Shown here: positions 22,496 to 33,227 of the stretch, piece after piece
How positions within the stretch are numbered: the first letter of the stretch is position 1
How the letters are laid out: every line of letters starts with the position of its first letter
DNA from: Candidozyma auris
Taxonomy: Eukaryota > Ascomycota > Pichiomycetes > Serinales > Metschnikowiaceae
Length of the DNA: 64,000 nt
Direction: 5' to 3'
Assembly (NCBI RefSeq): GCF_003013715.1
Contig: NC_072817.1
Span: 1-64,000, forward strand
Notes under the pieces: generated by a model
What the model saw: the letters and a program-made list of their open reading frames with translations, nothing else
Told to the model about the DNA's origin: nothing
Databases searched by the model: none
Position numbers and translations under genes: made by a program

Positions 22496-23419
22496 ATGCA
22501 CTATTCGAGCTTGTATACTATTCACGCCAAAGAAAATTTGATCCGTTTCGCCACTTCTCAAATCTTCACATTTGGAAAACGTAGTATGCTTCTTTTTACA
22601 CTCTTCCCCGTCTTAGTGCTCGGTGTTTTGCAAATTCACTTTGAAAATTCTGACAACTTCTTCAATGCCAGCAACGTTGCATTAGGTCCTCCAGGCCATG
22701 AAATAAAGCCCGGCCACGTTTACCTGCCTGACGAAGGTCCCTACTTTGCCCTTGTGGATGATGATTTTGTTTATGAAGAATCCTTTGGAGCATTGCGCAG
22801 ATATGTTGGTAAGCAGCAAGGTCTAGAAGAAAAGGATATCGCCGTGATTCATGTAAATATGGACGAGGTGGTGGCAGAGACACCTGATGGCGCAACTTCC
22901 CCCAGCAGAAGTATCCGTGGCGTTGACCTCAAAACAAAGCGCAGAGAAACTGGCGGTCATATCGAGGAACTCAATGAGGCATTGAGGGAGGTACCTGGGC
23001 TTATCCAACGCAAGGTCCAATACGGTATCCAAGCTTTGGTTGTGGAGATTGGCAGAGCCATATATGGAGACTACAAAGTGCAGCTGGCCAGAGAATTTAC
23101 TGAGGGCGACTATCTGTATCGAATCACCGTGGCTACACAGAAGAATCAGCGTTCAGAAGCTGAAGCTGAAGAGGTGCTTGACTCTGTGGCTGCCTGGGCC
23201 ACTGAGGAGCCTCGTCTTGGTATTATTGATCTCGCTATGGACGAGGAGTACGTGGCAGACGTTATACTGCAAGCGTTGAATCAAAATATTACACATGGCT
23301 TCCTTATTAGGAACTCACCCAGATATTGGCGGAGCTGTGTGCAATTCAAGAGTGGTTCTCATGACTTCATGCCTTGCCCAAACAACTGGCTCAATTTGGA
23401 AGCATGGAGAGATTATTAA
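22496..23419 (+). CDS. Secreted hypothetical protein
   Basis: Not recognised. The frame opens with an ATG at 22496, but the Met at codon 31 (22586) begins a signal-peptide-like segment, MLLFTLFPVLVLGVLQ, so the likely product is 277 residues. With the longer start the hydrophobic segment would be internal, giving a membrane anchor. The mature part is acidic, with a dibasic KTKRR site about a third of the way in (a possible Kex2 cut), and ends with a Cys/Trp-containing block (YWRSCVQFKSG and CPNNWLNLEAW). Only two cysteines lie in the last 30 residues, which may pair. It is isolated, with 3.1 kb before and 4.0 kb after without genes. I see no homologue. Confidence 0.6.
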   Translation: MHYSSLYTIHAKENLIRFATSQIFTFGKRSMLLFTLFPVLVLGVLQIHFENSDNFFNASNVALGPPGHEIKPGHVYLPDEGPYFALVDDDFVYEESFGALRRYVGKQQGLEEKDIAVIHVNMDEVVAETPDGATSPSRSIRGVDLKTKRRETGGHIEELNEALREVPGLIQRKVQYGIQALVVEIGRAIYGDYKVQLAREFTEGDYLYRITVATQKNQRSEAEAEEVLDSVAAWATEEPRLGIIDLAMDEEYVADVILQALNQNITHGFLIRNSPRYWRSCVQFKSGSHDFMPCPNNWLNLEAWRDY

Positions 23420-25025
23420 CGCAGTGAACATGCTTCTGTCTTCAACGCTTAGTCTTCTTTTATCTTGTAATTTGTATGTCATAAGAATCATCTTGACACA
23501 AACCTTAATTGCTTAGGAAGTGCTTGGATCTTGGACTGAGTAGCAGAACTGGATTGGGGTCTCTGGCGTAGCCATCTCTGAATTTGCGTCTCTACCAAGG
23601 CTATCAACATGAAGCAGTAGGGTGTGAATCAAATAGAATATTTCTCTCGGGAGCTAGACTCGTTCCTCCTCATATCTTACAAACGTACGAGAGAGGTGAA
23701 TTGCTTCGAAGAAGCGAGTAAAATTGTTTGGAGGATGCGAGGAAACACATAAGTCAACAGATACATTGTATCAGTGCATCGTAATTGATTGAGGTTCTCA
23801 TGGCTTGCGAAAAAAATTGTTTGTATTGCACCAAATGCAACTCAGGCAATTGATAGACAAAACGGGACATGAAGCCTTTAGAGTCCTCAAATGAATGACT
23901 TGCACTCTTGTCTTGTTCCATTTTACGATTTGACAAATCCACTACTATTTCTTTATTGCACGGTCAGCTCGTCTGTTGTACAAATACTTCGATGCCATCG
24001 ATGTTGTGTCAAGTTTACGAAGTCTCTTTGAGGAGAGGAAGAAAAGAAAGCGTTCTCCTCTATCAAATAGAAAAATTTGAAAAGCTGCAACCCAAATTCT
24101 GGGAACTCTTAGCTTGTAGAAATATGAGTGACAAGGTAGTCTCCAGAGTCTACAAAAAGAATACCTTCCATGATCAAGGAGACTAATCTTCTCCGAGCAA
24201 GGCCAGAAGTGTCATCCTTGAAAGCATACTCCTGAAAATTGTGAGCCCGATCAGCAAGGCGATCGAGGCGAAATTTGCGGCTTTTTGAGTATTCAAGACT
24301 GAGGTTCACCAAGATGTGAGTTCTGAATATCATAGGCTCAACCTTGGTACTTCTCTTACCACTACCAAAAGGCGAGAGACTGAAGAAGTCTCACGCTAAA
24401 GAGTAACATTCTATCTGCGTAGGCAACCCAGACTCCTCCTTCAGGGCCAATGGCCAGGAGGTTTAAGCACCAATTGCTTCCTTTGGGCTTAGAGTCTTGG
24501 ACCCTCTAGAAGGAAGGCTCAGCGGTCAAGGTTGGATCCCAAGGCTTTCTCATCCTATCCTGAGCACTGCCCCCCACCTTATCATAACGTCCTCTACAAG
24601 AGCGGCAGGGATATATATCATTCTGCCATTGATTTTTTTTTTTGCCTGCTTTTGACACAGAGCAGGAGCAAGACTCATCAACTATCAGTGAGTGCTTGAG
24701 TTTTTGCAATACACAACATAGCACGGTGGGATGCACCCACATGCCCCGTGAAAAGCTGTACATTCACCACAATGGCCGTCAGGGAAGACAATAATCATGT
24801 GGCGGGTGTCTAGACGAGAGTTTATTAACGCAGGGGGAGAACAAAGGCTCGGTCGAGAAGAGGTGGGTGTACGACTGGTCGGAAACAAGAGACACCACAA
24901 GAGGTGTGAACTTTCAATGAAGGGGTACCAAGAGGGAATGGTTGAGAGGCAAGCAGAGATCAATTGCAATGCCCAGTCACCACTCGTCCGTAATCAGTAA
25001 CAAGCAACAAACAAAACTCGGCAAA

Positions 25026-25068
25026 TTCTACGATCCCCTGCGGTGCCCATCTTCTACGATCCCCTGCG
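25026..25068 (+). repeat. Direct repeat, TTCTACGATCCCCTGCG
   Basis: Two exact 17-bp copies start 26 bp apart (25026 and 25052), with shorter CCTGCGATCCC echoes to about 25098. Function unknown. Confidence 0.7.
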
Positions 25069-25557
25069 ATCCCTGGGGATTCCCTGCGATCCCCATATTC
25101 GACGACCAACTACCGCACCCAAAGAAAAAACCATTGTTTCACGAGATGGTCCATTCTCGCCAGAAACCCACGCCGATCCCAAACATCAATTCCTCCCGAG
25201 GCCGCCCAGACCCTACACGAGCAGTGAACGGAATCCCATCGATAATTCGTTAGGATCCCTTGACTCAGAGATACACAGACCCACTCACCACCCATTGTGA
25301 GCGACTTTGGTGCACATGCGTCGATTGTACTCGTTCAGTGGCACTGGCCCGCTAAAAGCAGCACCCACCTTGCCCGAACCAGACGGTGCGCCAGATTCAC
25401 CTTCCCTTGCGTGGGCACGAGCTCCCAACAACCTGTGGCTGGAGTGGGCCAGGAAGGAACCAGAGACGGCTAGGGAGTGGGGGCTTTTCGTTTTCTTTAC
25501 TCCCGGGGAGCTAGAGGGATCTACTAGAGAGTATCAATAGTTCAAGGGACGTTCAGG

Positions 25558-25613
25558 GGAAGTTTAGTAGGGGAATTGAGGAATGGGAAGTTTAGTAGGG
25601 GAATTGAGGAGTG
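25558..25613 (+). repeat. Tandem 28-bp duplication
   Basis: Two adjacent 28-bp copies of a G-rich unit (core GTTTAGTAGGGGAATTGAG) differ at one base near the end. No ORF uses them. Confidence 0.75.
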
Positions 25614-25905
25614 GGACCTCTGAGGCTGGCCAGGTTAGGGATTCGATTTACGAGATGATCTTTGTGGCAGCTGTTATCAGAGCTATCAGGGTGGAGGGTG
25701 TTTTCAGAGGCCATTGGCTGAATTGTCTGCCGCAATGCGACCGGGCACACTGGACACCACTATGCTACGGGCTGTACTGGCCACAGACAAAATTAAAAAA
25801 AAAAAAAAAAAAAGAAGGTTGTTGCTGCAAAAAGGGTCTGTTCAAGCTTGCCCTGGCCAATTGCGCCTCTCTTTGCCCTTCCAGTTTGGGCCCTGGCGGT
25901 TTGGC

Positions 25906-25917
25906 TTTTCGCAGCCA
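25906..25917 (-). promoter_or_regulatory. Recurrent element TGGCTGCGAAAA
   Basis: Exact match inside the 4-kb ORF-free convergent region, far from any recognised start codon. Confidence 0.55.
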
Positions 25918-27290
25918 CTTGGCCGCCCTGGGTTAAGTTCCCACGACAGCGGCCAGCACTTTTTTCGCCAAAGTTCGATATCATGTGAGAGTCATCACAC
26001 CAGCCTCCTGCATGGAGACGGTGGCCAGGCCCATCCAAGCTCAAAATTTGTGTTTCGGGCTTCAACTTTTCACCATTCCTACTTTGTTTCTACTTTGTTT
26101 CAATTGTTTGTGGCTTTCCACAGTTGCGATTTTCCTTCTGGCTGCTTTTTTGAAACTCGTTTTCCGCGCCAGTGGCGTCTTTTCTGCCTCGCTTTTTCTG
26201 CCTCATTTTTTTTTCTCGCCCACTGCAGCGGATCTCAGACGTCTAGACTCCGCGAAACAACTCTAGGTCGTGCACCGTACCAAGAAAAAAATTACCTGGA
26301 AGAAAGAAAGACCGGGAGCGGTCGGTCTTCACGTGACACACCCTCTCCCCCTCCTCTTCCTCCTCCTGGCCACCTCCTCAAACAAACTCAATTGCGTCTC
26401 TCCCCGGCAAATTGTGAAAACTCTATCGTTACACTTTGGAGTTTACACTCTGGCCGTGGCAATTTTATTGTGTCTCGCTGCCTGCACACTTCTGCAGGCT
26501 CTGCAGAACAAAGGTGCTTCGCGCATCTTCCGCCACCTTGCACCTATCATATAAGCCCATCGCTTCCTATGCGGAGTGCAAAATAGGGTCCTTGACAATA
26601 GTGCTGTAACAATAGCACTGCACACAGAACTATTATTCACATCGCCTAAAATTCTTTTGTTTATCCCACAGACACATTATTTTTCACCCATCCAGAACTA
26701 AAAGAAATCAGTCGATTGTTAGGTTTGGGGCTTTTTGTAAACACCTCGTTACTAATTGCATGCCCCTGAAAGTCTCGTCTACAGTATGAGAGTCGTCTAC
26801 AACTTACGTTGGGTAAAATTTCTCCATTATGTGGTGGACAAGAGCCAGAGAGAGTCCTCCTCCTCCTCCTCCTGCCCACCACCATTCTATAAACACTAGT
26901 AAACGTAAAGTCGTAGTCTCGTACTTTCAAAAACTTTTCATCTTGCTCCGTTCTCACCAGAGCACGATTGTAAATCCCTGAATAATGCTTGCCCGAGGCA
27001 AAGCGCCATGGTCTTTTTGATAAGACGACGGCAGAAGTAAAATGCAGCTAGGAAATAAATCCCAAATGATGGAATGCGGAAACATCTCGCCTCAATTGGG
27101 CAAACGTCAGCGAGAACCGCGGAAGTGGGTGGCAGCGAACGCCCAAGTGAGATTTCGAGCCTTCACCCTTTGAATGAGTGGAATAGGGTCCCCAGGGCCA
27201 ATTGAGACAGTGAGGTTGCATCCCCCAGGCGGGTGCGAGCCGTGGCCATCTTTTTCTTTCTCGCCGCTGTGTAGACCATCAATCTCGCCA

Positions 27291-27302
27291 TGGCTGCGAA
27301 AA
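27291..27302 (+). promoter_or_regulatory. Recurrent element TGGCTGCGAAAA
   Basis: Exact match about 150 bp beyond the 3' end of the following minus-strand gene. Confidence 0.55.
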
Positions 27303-27446
27303 CACCGCCAAAGACAATCTCACTGTAGTTGAAACATAACCAAAAGCCAGAGACTGAATCTCATTAAATGATGATCTCCAAATCCTTTTCTCTTCAAACC
27401 AGGATCTCTTTAGATAATTATCTCCAAATGTTCTCTCTAAAAATCG

Positions 27447-28835
27447 TTAGGTCTCCATGGCAAAACTCAAACACCTGCTTTCAAGCACCTTCAAGCTGGG
27501 GCTCATGGTTGCCTCCTTGCTGGGCCCTTTCTGGGGCTGGTGCTTGGCCACACTCACGTTGGCGTTATTGAGCATCAGAAGGTTGAATCTCGAGTTAAGT
27601 CTCTCCTCGATCTTCAAGAGTTTGGTGTCGATCTGGCTTAAGGAGCAGTCCCGCTGGAGAGCCAAGTTCTCCAAGTCGCTGGTGGAGCACCACCCCGAGT
27701 GCGAAAGACGGTCTTTCGTCACGTCGTAGGCGTCCTCGATGGACTTCTTGTGCTCGTGCAAAAAAAGCAGGTACTCAATCAACTCGTCGGACGTGGCGAG
27801 CTTGTCGATGGAGTCGATCTTCTCTCTGTGGGAGTCGTCACGAGCACCCAGATGCGTCAGATTCACCTCAGACGTATTCGACAGCATCTGCAAGGTCTCA
27901 AAGAAACACTGCTCTGTGTCGTTCAAGTTCTTCTTCAGCAACGTGAGGTTTTCCAGTAGCATGATCACCGGCGAGGGAATCGGCGGCGTGGACGCCGCCA
28001 GCGCCAGCATCGGGTTCAGAAGCGTGCGTCTTCTGCCCAGCACCAGCGCCAGGTTCAGGCCCAGAGAAAGCGTGTGGGAGTGGGCAGCGGGCTGCGCCGC
28101 CGCCGCCTGGCTGAAGGTAGAGCTCTTCAACAGGCTCAGCGCCAGCAGCAGCGATAGCTCGTTGCTTGACTGAGGCTGGATGGGCGACACCGACGGCCTT
28201 GTACTCAGCAGAGGCACCACCTCGCTCGTTGGGGTGTTGTTTGTGGAGCTGAATGCCGACGAAGACGCCATTTTCAGGAGCGACAACTTGCGGATGCCCT
28301 TCTTGATCAGCTTGAGTCTGCGCAACGGCAGCGAGTTTGTCAGGGGCAGCGCAGCGGTGCCGTTACTGCTGGTAATGCTATTGATATTGGTGTTGTTGCT
28401 GCTGTTGTTCAGAGGCAGCAGCAGCTGGGGCTCGGGAAACGCCAACGGCATGGCGTCGATGTTCAACAGGGGCGAGTCCAACTCGTAGCTCGCATACAGT
28501 GGGAAGCCCAGGTGGCCCAGAAACGCCGTGAGCTCGTCCAGCCCCGAGCGAGAATGGCCACCATCATCCTTTACATGACTGATATTGTTGGTGGCACTGT
28601 TCGAATTGTAGCTGCTGTTGTTGTTGCTGCTGCCCTCGGCCTCGTGGAGGGAGGCAAACGACGTCAGGATGGAGCGCAAGAAGGGCTCGCCCTTGGGCAA
28701 CGGCGGGAGTAGGGGCTCGGCCAAATGGTGGGACGAAGAGTCCTCTTCACAGTGGGACACAGGCGTCATCTGGGGCGATAGCTGCGCGGGGCGAGGCGAC
28801 TCGGCCTCCTCGAGGACGATACCCAAACCGCTCAT
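27447..28835 (-). CDS. Hypothetical coiled-coil protein with disordered N-terminal half
   Basis: Not recognised. The 462-residue protein starts at an ATG with the acidic MSGLGIVLEEAES. Residues to about 290 are Ser/Asn/Pro/Leu-rich and probably disordered, with Asn runs between about 70 and 165 and a Lys/Arg patch near 175-188 (LKLIKKGIRKLSLLK) that could serve as a nuclear signal. Residues about 290-440 look like a conserved helical or coiled-coil module (LLENLTLLKKNLNDTEQCF, ELIEYLLFLHEHKKSIEDAYDV, LLKIEERLNSRFNLL). With 4.2 kb of ORF-free DNA upstream, it resembles regulatory genes of CTG-clade yeasts, but no function can be assigned. CTG codons may shift several Leu/Ser calls. Confidence 0.65.
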   Translation of the reverse strand: MSGLGIVLEEAESPRPAQLSPQMTPVSHCEEDSSSHHLAEPLLPPLPKGEPFLRSILTSFASLHEAEGSSNNNSSYNSNSATNNISHVKDDGGHSRSGLDELTAFLGHLGFPLYASYELDSPLLNIDAMPLAFPEPQLLLPLNNSSNNTNINSITSSNGTAALPLTNSLPLRRLKLIKKGIRKLSLLKMASSSAFSSTNNTPTSEVVPLLSTRPSVSPIQPQSSNELSLLLALSLLKSSTFSQAAAAQPAAHSHTLSLGLNLALVLGRRRTLLNPMLALAASTPPIPSPVIMLLENLTLLKKNLNDTEQCFFETLQMLSNTSEVNLTHLGARDDSHREKIDSIDKLATSDELIEYLLFLHEHKKSIEDAYDVTKDRLSHSGWCSTSDLENLALQRDCSLSQIDTKLLKIEERLNSRFNLLMLNNANVSVAKHQPQKGPSKEATMSPSLKVLESRCLSFAMET

Positions 28836-30074
28836 GGAGTGAAAACTAAGATGGGTGAGGGAGATGGGAGATGGGATGGATGGATTTCGAAAGACGGACG
28901 GACAAACAAAGGAAGTGGGATGAGTTTTGGGGGTTTGCTTCTTGAAGTTCGAACACGAAGGTAATGGAAGTTTGTTGATGACCTTTAAAAAGGAAAGTGG
29001 TAGGTAGGTGGTGTGGTGGGATTTGGCAGTAGGCTGGGGGAGAGGGAGATGGGGACTGGATAACTTATATGGGCGCGGCAGAGAGACAGGCAGAAAAAGG
29101 GCAGAAAGAGGGCAGGCCGAAGGGCAGGGTGCGCGAGATCTGGGCCACAGGAGACCAGCTGGAGGGAAGGTTAGGCAGAGGGCGTAAAGCAGTGGAATTT
29201 ACAGGTCTTCTTTTTTGAATTCCCTTCTTCCGTTGGGAATTTCTTCGAATTTTCTTTATTCAGATTTTGGGGTTTTTGAGGAGGTTTCTTAATGGCATTG
29301 AATGCCTTCGTTGGTTTTACTCGCTGACCTACTCCTCTAAGGAGCCTCGATCTCAGCGCTTGCCGCTTGGGGACCACTTTTTCGCCAGGCCTGGTTGCAC
29401 CAGGGAAAATAGGAGATGGCCAAGTGGCGCCGCTTGGGGAAAAAAAATGCCATCCTACACACAGACAACAACAGACGGCCGGCGGCCGGCAGATAAGGCC
29501 ACCGCGCACAATGCATGCAGCGAGTATGCAGCGTACAATCGCCACCATGCACACACGCCGCGCGCGCCGCACGCAGCACCAGATTGGGTCTGCCCTCAGC
29601 CACCCACTCACCTACCCACCCACTTTTGTGGCCATATGCAGGCCGGCGTTTCTCCCCGGCCCCCACCCAACCAAAAACCGTTTCAAAGAAAAATCCTCCC
29701 CTGATCGTCTATTCCCCTCCTTTGCCGGTCGTCAACAAACTTTAACTTAAAGCTCTATACATTGTACCTTCCCACCCGTCGCCTCCTTCACCCCCCTCCA
29801 ATTGCTCGCGCCTCCTCCTGCCCCATTTTGCCTCACGTCGACCGCCGCCGCCGCCCCAGGGCCAGTGCGGAATTCTAGACCTTACCGGAGTTCCAATCAA
29901 TGGCCATAGAAAAGGACAAGAAACGTACAAAAGCGTAACAAAACGCTTTCTGAGCACCCTCTTTCACACAATGAGCGTCAATTGACCCAGCGTACCCGGA
30001 GATAACCCGTTCAAACATCTCGTGTGGGCGTGGTATTGTTTATTGTGAGAGGCAGAAGGGTGCATTATTCTCGC

Positions 30075-30086
30075 TGGCTGCGAAAA
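30075..30086 (+). promoter_or_regulatory. Recurrent element TGGCTGCGAAAA
   Basis: Exact match in the long upstream region of the coiled-coil gene. Confidence 0.55.
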
Positions 30087-30250
30087 GCCCATGATAATTG
30101 AGAAAGGAGACGATGGGAAAGAACGAGAGGTGAGATGAAAAAGGATTGGGATAAAATTGAAGAAATCAAGGGAAAATGAAGAAGGGGTTCAACGGAATCG
30201 GAGCTGCACAGCAACTAACTCAAGCTGGACCTTAAGCTTGTGTTAGCCTT

Positions 30251-30303
30251 AAGTGAGGCCTGAAAGAGGCCTGAATGAGGTTTGAGTGAGGCCTGAGTGA
30301 GGA
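30251..30303 (+). repeat. Degenerate tandem repeat, GAGGCCTGA type
   Basis: Five imperfect units of about 10-12 bp (GAGGCCTGAA, GAGGTTTGAG, GAGGCCTGAG). Non-coding as far as can be seen. Confidence 0.6.
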
Positions 30304-30641
30304 TTGTAGTAAGGTGATTGTCCAAACTCGTCAAGCTATAAAAAAAAAAAAGAATGGTAGAAAAAAAAATTAATCGCAATACCAAAAAATAGCATAGCGT
30401 CTCTAAGTCTGGTCAGGTAATAGTTCGAGTCGTACCTGATCCTCTAATGACACCAGGTGATAGTCACTGTCAACGTCACAAGACCACCTTCCTCCACAAA
30501 TGCAACATGGGACCTGGCAACGTTGAACTTTTTTTTTATATTTTTTTTCTTTTTTTTGCTAAAGTGGTCTCTTCACGTCTCCAAAGCGTCCTTTTTCCTG
30601 TTCTAGAACGGTGCCCCTGCTTGAACTCTGGGGCCCCTTTT

Positions 30642-30651
30642 TGGCTGCAAA
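30642..30651 (+). promoter_or_regulatory. Recurrent element TGGCTGCAAA
   Basis: Ten-base match (A variant at the variable position) in the long upstream region. Confidence 0.45.
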
Positions 30652-31653
30652 TCACCGCCAATGCTCCTGACACGTCTTGTGAGACGGTACCCACGTCACC
30701 GTTCTTGCCAACGACAATTGACAAGCCTCGCTGCTTTAGCGCTGCTTTAGCCTGGGTTTTGCCTTGGCCCTATTTGCAGACGTGCAATTCAAGGTTTTGT
30801 AGAGGGTCGGCTTGTATTGTGATCCGCACGTCAACGCCCACTAACCGACGGCTTGGTAGTCCTGCTTATAGCCTGAGACAAGGGTTGCACTGAGTGGATG
30901 GAATCGGTTAGTTTTTGCTGGGTTTATTATTTGCGTTAAACCATGCTTTCTTTGGCTCCTACTGCTCACACGACCCTAGAGAGGGAAAAATCCTACCCTG
31001 GCAAGCCGACCGGGCCAACCAGGTCCTGCAGGAAAGCCGGCATTTGTCGTTGCCGATTGTAGTTGTGGTGTCCATGCAGGCCCATGCAGCCACCTGCACT
31101 ATCTCTGCACGCCACATGCACCTCTGCTCGCCAATCGTTGGCCACTAGGTTTTAGCCATGCGATAGTGTACTCGGTTGCAAATCCTCAGTCGTAATCTCC
31201 AAATAATAGTGATTCTCAATGAGAAGCCCTAAAGATACGGAGTTGCAAAAAAAGTTTCCAATACATTACACCCTAACACCAAAGTCCACACCAAACCATA
31301 CCATGCATATTTCTGTCCACTACCTTCTTCTGCCTCCGATTGCCTCAAGAGGCTGTGGAATTCTGCCTTGTGTCCCTTTCACGTTGACTCGTTCGCACTT
31401 GCCTCGGGCTATATCAGCCCACTCTAGAAGTTAAAAGGTTATAGTTCTTTGGCGCTAAGCAGGGAACGTTTGTGTGCCTTCGACGTGCAAACCGTCAGCA
31501 ATGTCGTAACAAATCAACCTTTGAAGGCTGCGCAAGCAATCGCCCTTTAGTTGATTGGCTCTCCTCAAAATGGCTACTGCTTACGTTAAAGGTGTTGACG
31601 TGCCCAAATATGCTTTGGGGGGAGGCACAACAACCTAATTTTCAGCAACCGAG

Positions 31654-31692
31654 CTCTCTCTCTCTTTCTCTCTCTCTCTCTCTATCTTTCTC

Positions 31693-31748
<56 letters not shown>

Positions 31749-31760
31749 TCTCTCTATCTC
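31654..31760 (+). repeat. CT microsatellite
   Basis: About 107 bp of nearly pure (CT)n with a few CTTT and CTAT interruptions. It is a homopurine/homopyrimidine tract. Confidence 0.95.
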
Positions 31761-33016
31761 TAAAAGAGAAATTATCAAGGCTCTTCGTAACGTAGCAAAT
31801 TCACAAAATTTCTGAGGTCAACGTGTTGCCTAATTGTCTAATTGTGATACTGCTCAGGATGTTGCCGGTTCCTTCATATCTCGGTGGTTTCTTCGTTGCA
31901 GCGCTCTTGCAGCCAACCACCTGGAAGGCACTCCCACACAGCAACTTTAGCATCCACTCGGTGCTTGACCTCCACCACCTTTTAACCCCTTGTGCTCACC
32001 GCTGCCTTAAGCTCTGCAGTGGCGCTTTGGTCCATGCAGTGTTGTAGCACAGGTTCTAAATCGCTTTTAACCGCTGGACTTTGTGACTTTCCTGGTCCCA
32101 TCGCCCACTGGAACTTAAATTTTACATAGCCAATGAGAGTTTGGCCGTTGCTATTCAGCAAGGATAATTCAAGGCGGGACGTGTCTTTGCCAGCATCGAA
32201 TCGAAAGGGAAGATTCCTCGCAGTATATGGTAAAAGACCCCTGGTAAGCAAGAATGAGTCGCTTCTTTATTCTAGCGCAAGTCGTAGCCAGTCATTTCTT
32301 TTCTTTTATTTTATTTTTTTTGTTTTTTAGGGAACCTGATTTTTTTATACGAAAGTATATCAATAAGCAGTATACTTCTTAACTCTTTGGAGTTACATAC
32401 CCTGCAAAGGTGAGGAAGTCGTCAGGAGCTGATGAAGGCTTCTACGACTAGGATTATTGCATTCTATGATACCTCTGGCCCACGGAAAGTGAACAGCAAT
32501 TTTCCCTCCTTCGTAATCAATTGTATATCTAGGATTTAAAATAGGGAGAAGCACTCTTACTGAACGATTGTATTATTGAGGGCCGCTTGATTCAAGCACA
32601 CTCGAGTGATTCATGGCTGATTTGGGTAATCTTCTAGTCAAAATTATGATCCACGTATTCCTGCGGCTATTACAACTGAAATTAAGATGTACTTGGCACA
32701 ATTCCAATGTTGTCAAGGCGGTAACCCTGTAATGTACGTCATTGTCATTTGACCTGTAAAGGCAAATCGAGCAGGAGTTGAAGCATCAAACTTTCAGTGT
32801 TATATGATTTCCCTACGTTTTGGGAAAATAGAGGTTACCCTAGAATAGAATGTAATTGTTTTCAATAATCAGTTGAAATTCAGCAGTTCTAGGACTGAAT
32901 AACCAAAGAAAAAAACAATAGCTGAAGTAAGGTAAAAATTTGAATCAAATAACGTTATTATGGCCATAACAGGCTTCATGTTATAAGATCAAACCTAGTA
33001 TGTTCTTATTATAAAT

Positions 33017-33090
33017 GGTCCCTTGGCCCAGTTGGTTAAGGCGTGGTGCTAATAACGCCAAGATCAGCAGTTCGATCCTGCTAGGGACCA
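33017..33090 (+). tRNA. tRNA-Ile (anticodon AAT)
   Basis: The 74-bp gene matches the yeast tRNA-Ile pattern: acceptor GGTCCCT pairs with AGGGACC, D-arm GGCCCAGTTGGTTAAGGC, anticodon stem TGGTG/CGCCA with loop CTAATAA (anticodon 33051-33053), and T-arm CAGTTCGATCCTG (B box). The discriminator base is A. There is no intron. Only short T3 runs follow, so it lacks a usual Pol III terminator before the next tRNA. Confidence 0.97.
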
Positions 33091-33100
33091 CTTTCTTTCC

Positions 33101-33173
33101 GGGCGTGTGGCGTAGTTGGTAGCGCGTTCGCTTAGCATGCGAAAGGTCTCCGGTTCGAATCCGGACTCGTCCA
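33101..33173 (+). tRNA. tRNA-Ala (anticodon AGC)
   Basis: The 73-bp gene begins GGGCGTGTGGCGTAG and closely follows yeast tRNA-Ala: anticodon stem TTCGC/GCGAA, loop TTAGCAT (anticodon 33134-33136) and T-arm CCGGTTCGAATCCGG. It starts 10 bp after the tRNA-Ile and is followed at once by T6 (33174-33179), a good Pol III terminator. Confidence 0.97.
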
Positions 33174-33179
33174 TTTTTT
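33174..33179 (+). terminator. Pol III terminator of the tRNA pair
   Basis: T6 directly after the last base of tRNA-Ala. It is the first T run of four or more after the tRNA-Ile start. Confidence 0.85.
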
Positions 33180-33227
33180 GGCAATTACATAGCTAAAGTA
33201 CGGTTATTTTTGTTATTCGTTACATCG

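Larger units (their letters stand above)
23420..27446. other. 4-kb ORF-free convergent region
   Basis: Genes on both sides point into this tract, so no coding-gene promoter is needed, yet it is about 4 kb long. Two small direct repeats (25026-25068 and 25558-25613), an A/T-run near 25795-25813, a CACGTGA near 26330 and two recurrent elements (25906-25917, 27291-27302) are visible. The longest open frame (25714-26586, plus) has low-complexity content and no recognisable domain. The tract may hold non-coding RNAs, an origin or a centromere; nothing in it decides this. Confidence 0.4.
28836..33016. promoter_or_regulatory. 4.2-kb ORF-free upstream region
   Basis: No credible gene lies between the coiled-coil gene start and the tRNA pair. 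The first kilobase is GC-rich and holds CCG runs near 29850. Recurrent elements occur at 30075-30086 and 30642-30651. There is a degenerate GAGGCCTGA repeat (30251-30303) and a CT microsatellite (31654-31760). From about 32,280 to 33,000 the DNA turns AT-rich. Open frames here are driven by low complexity. Confidence 0.45.

Noticed and set aside
25714..26586. A 290-codon open frame in the large empty region
   Set aside because: Composition follows local GC and low complexity (Lys run, Pro run, Phe/Ser/His-rich); no domain, no signal and no second line of support.
32280..33016. Solo LTR or transposon upstream of the tRNA pair
   Set aside because: AT-rich DNA next to tRNAs is a usual target of Ty-like elements, but I found no terminal TG/CA ends, inverted termini or target duplication.
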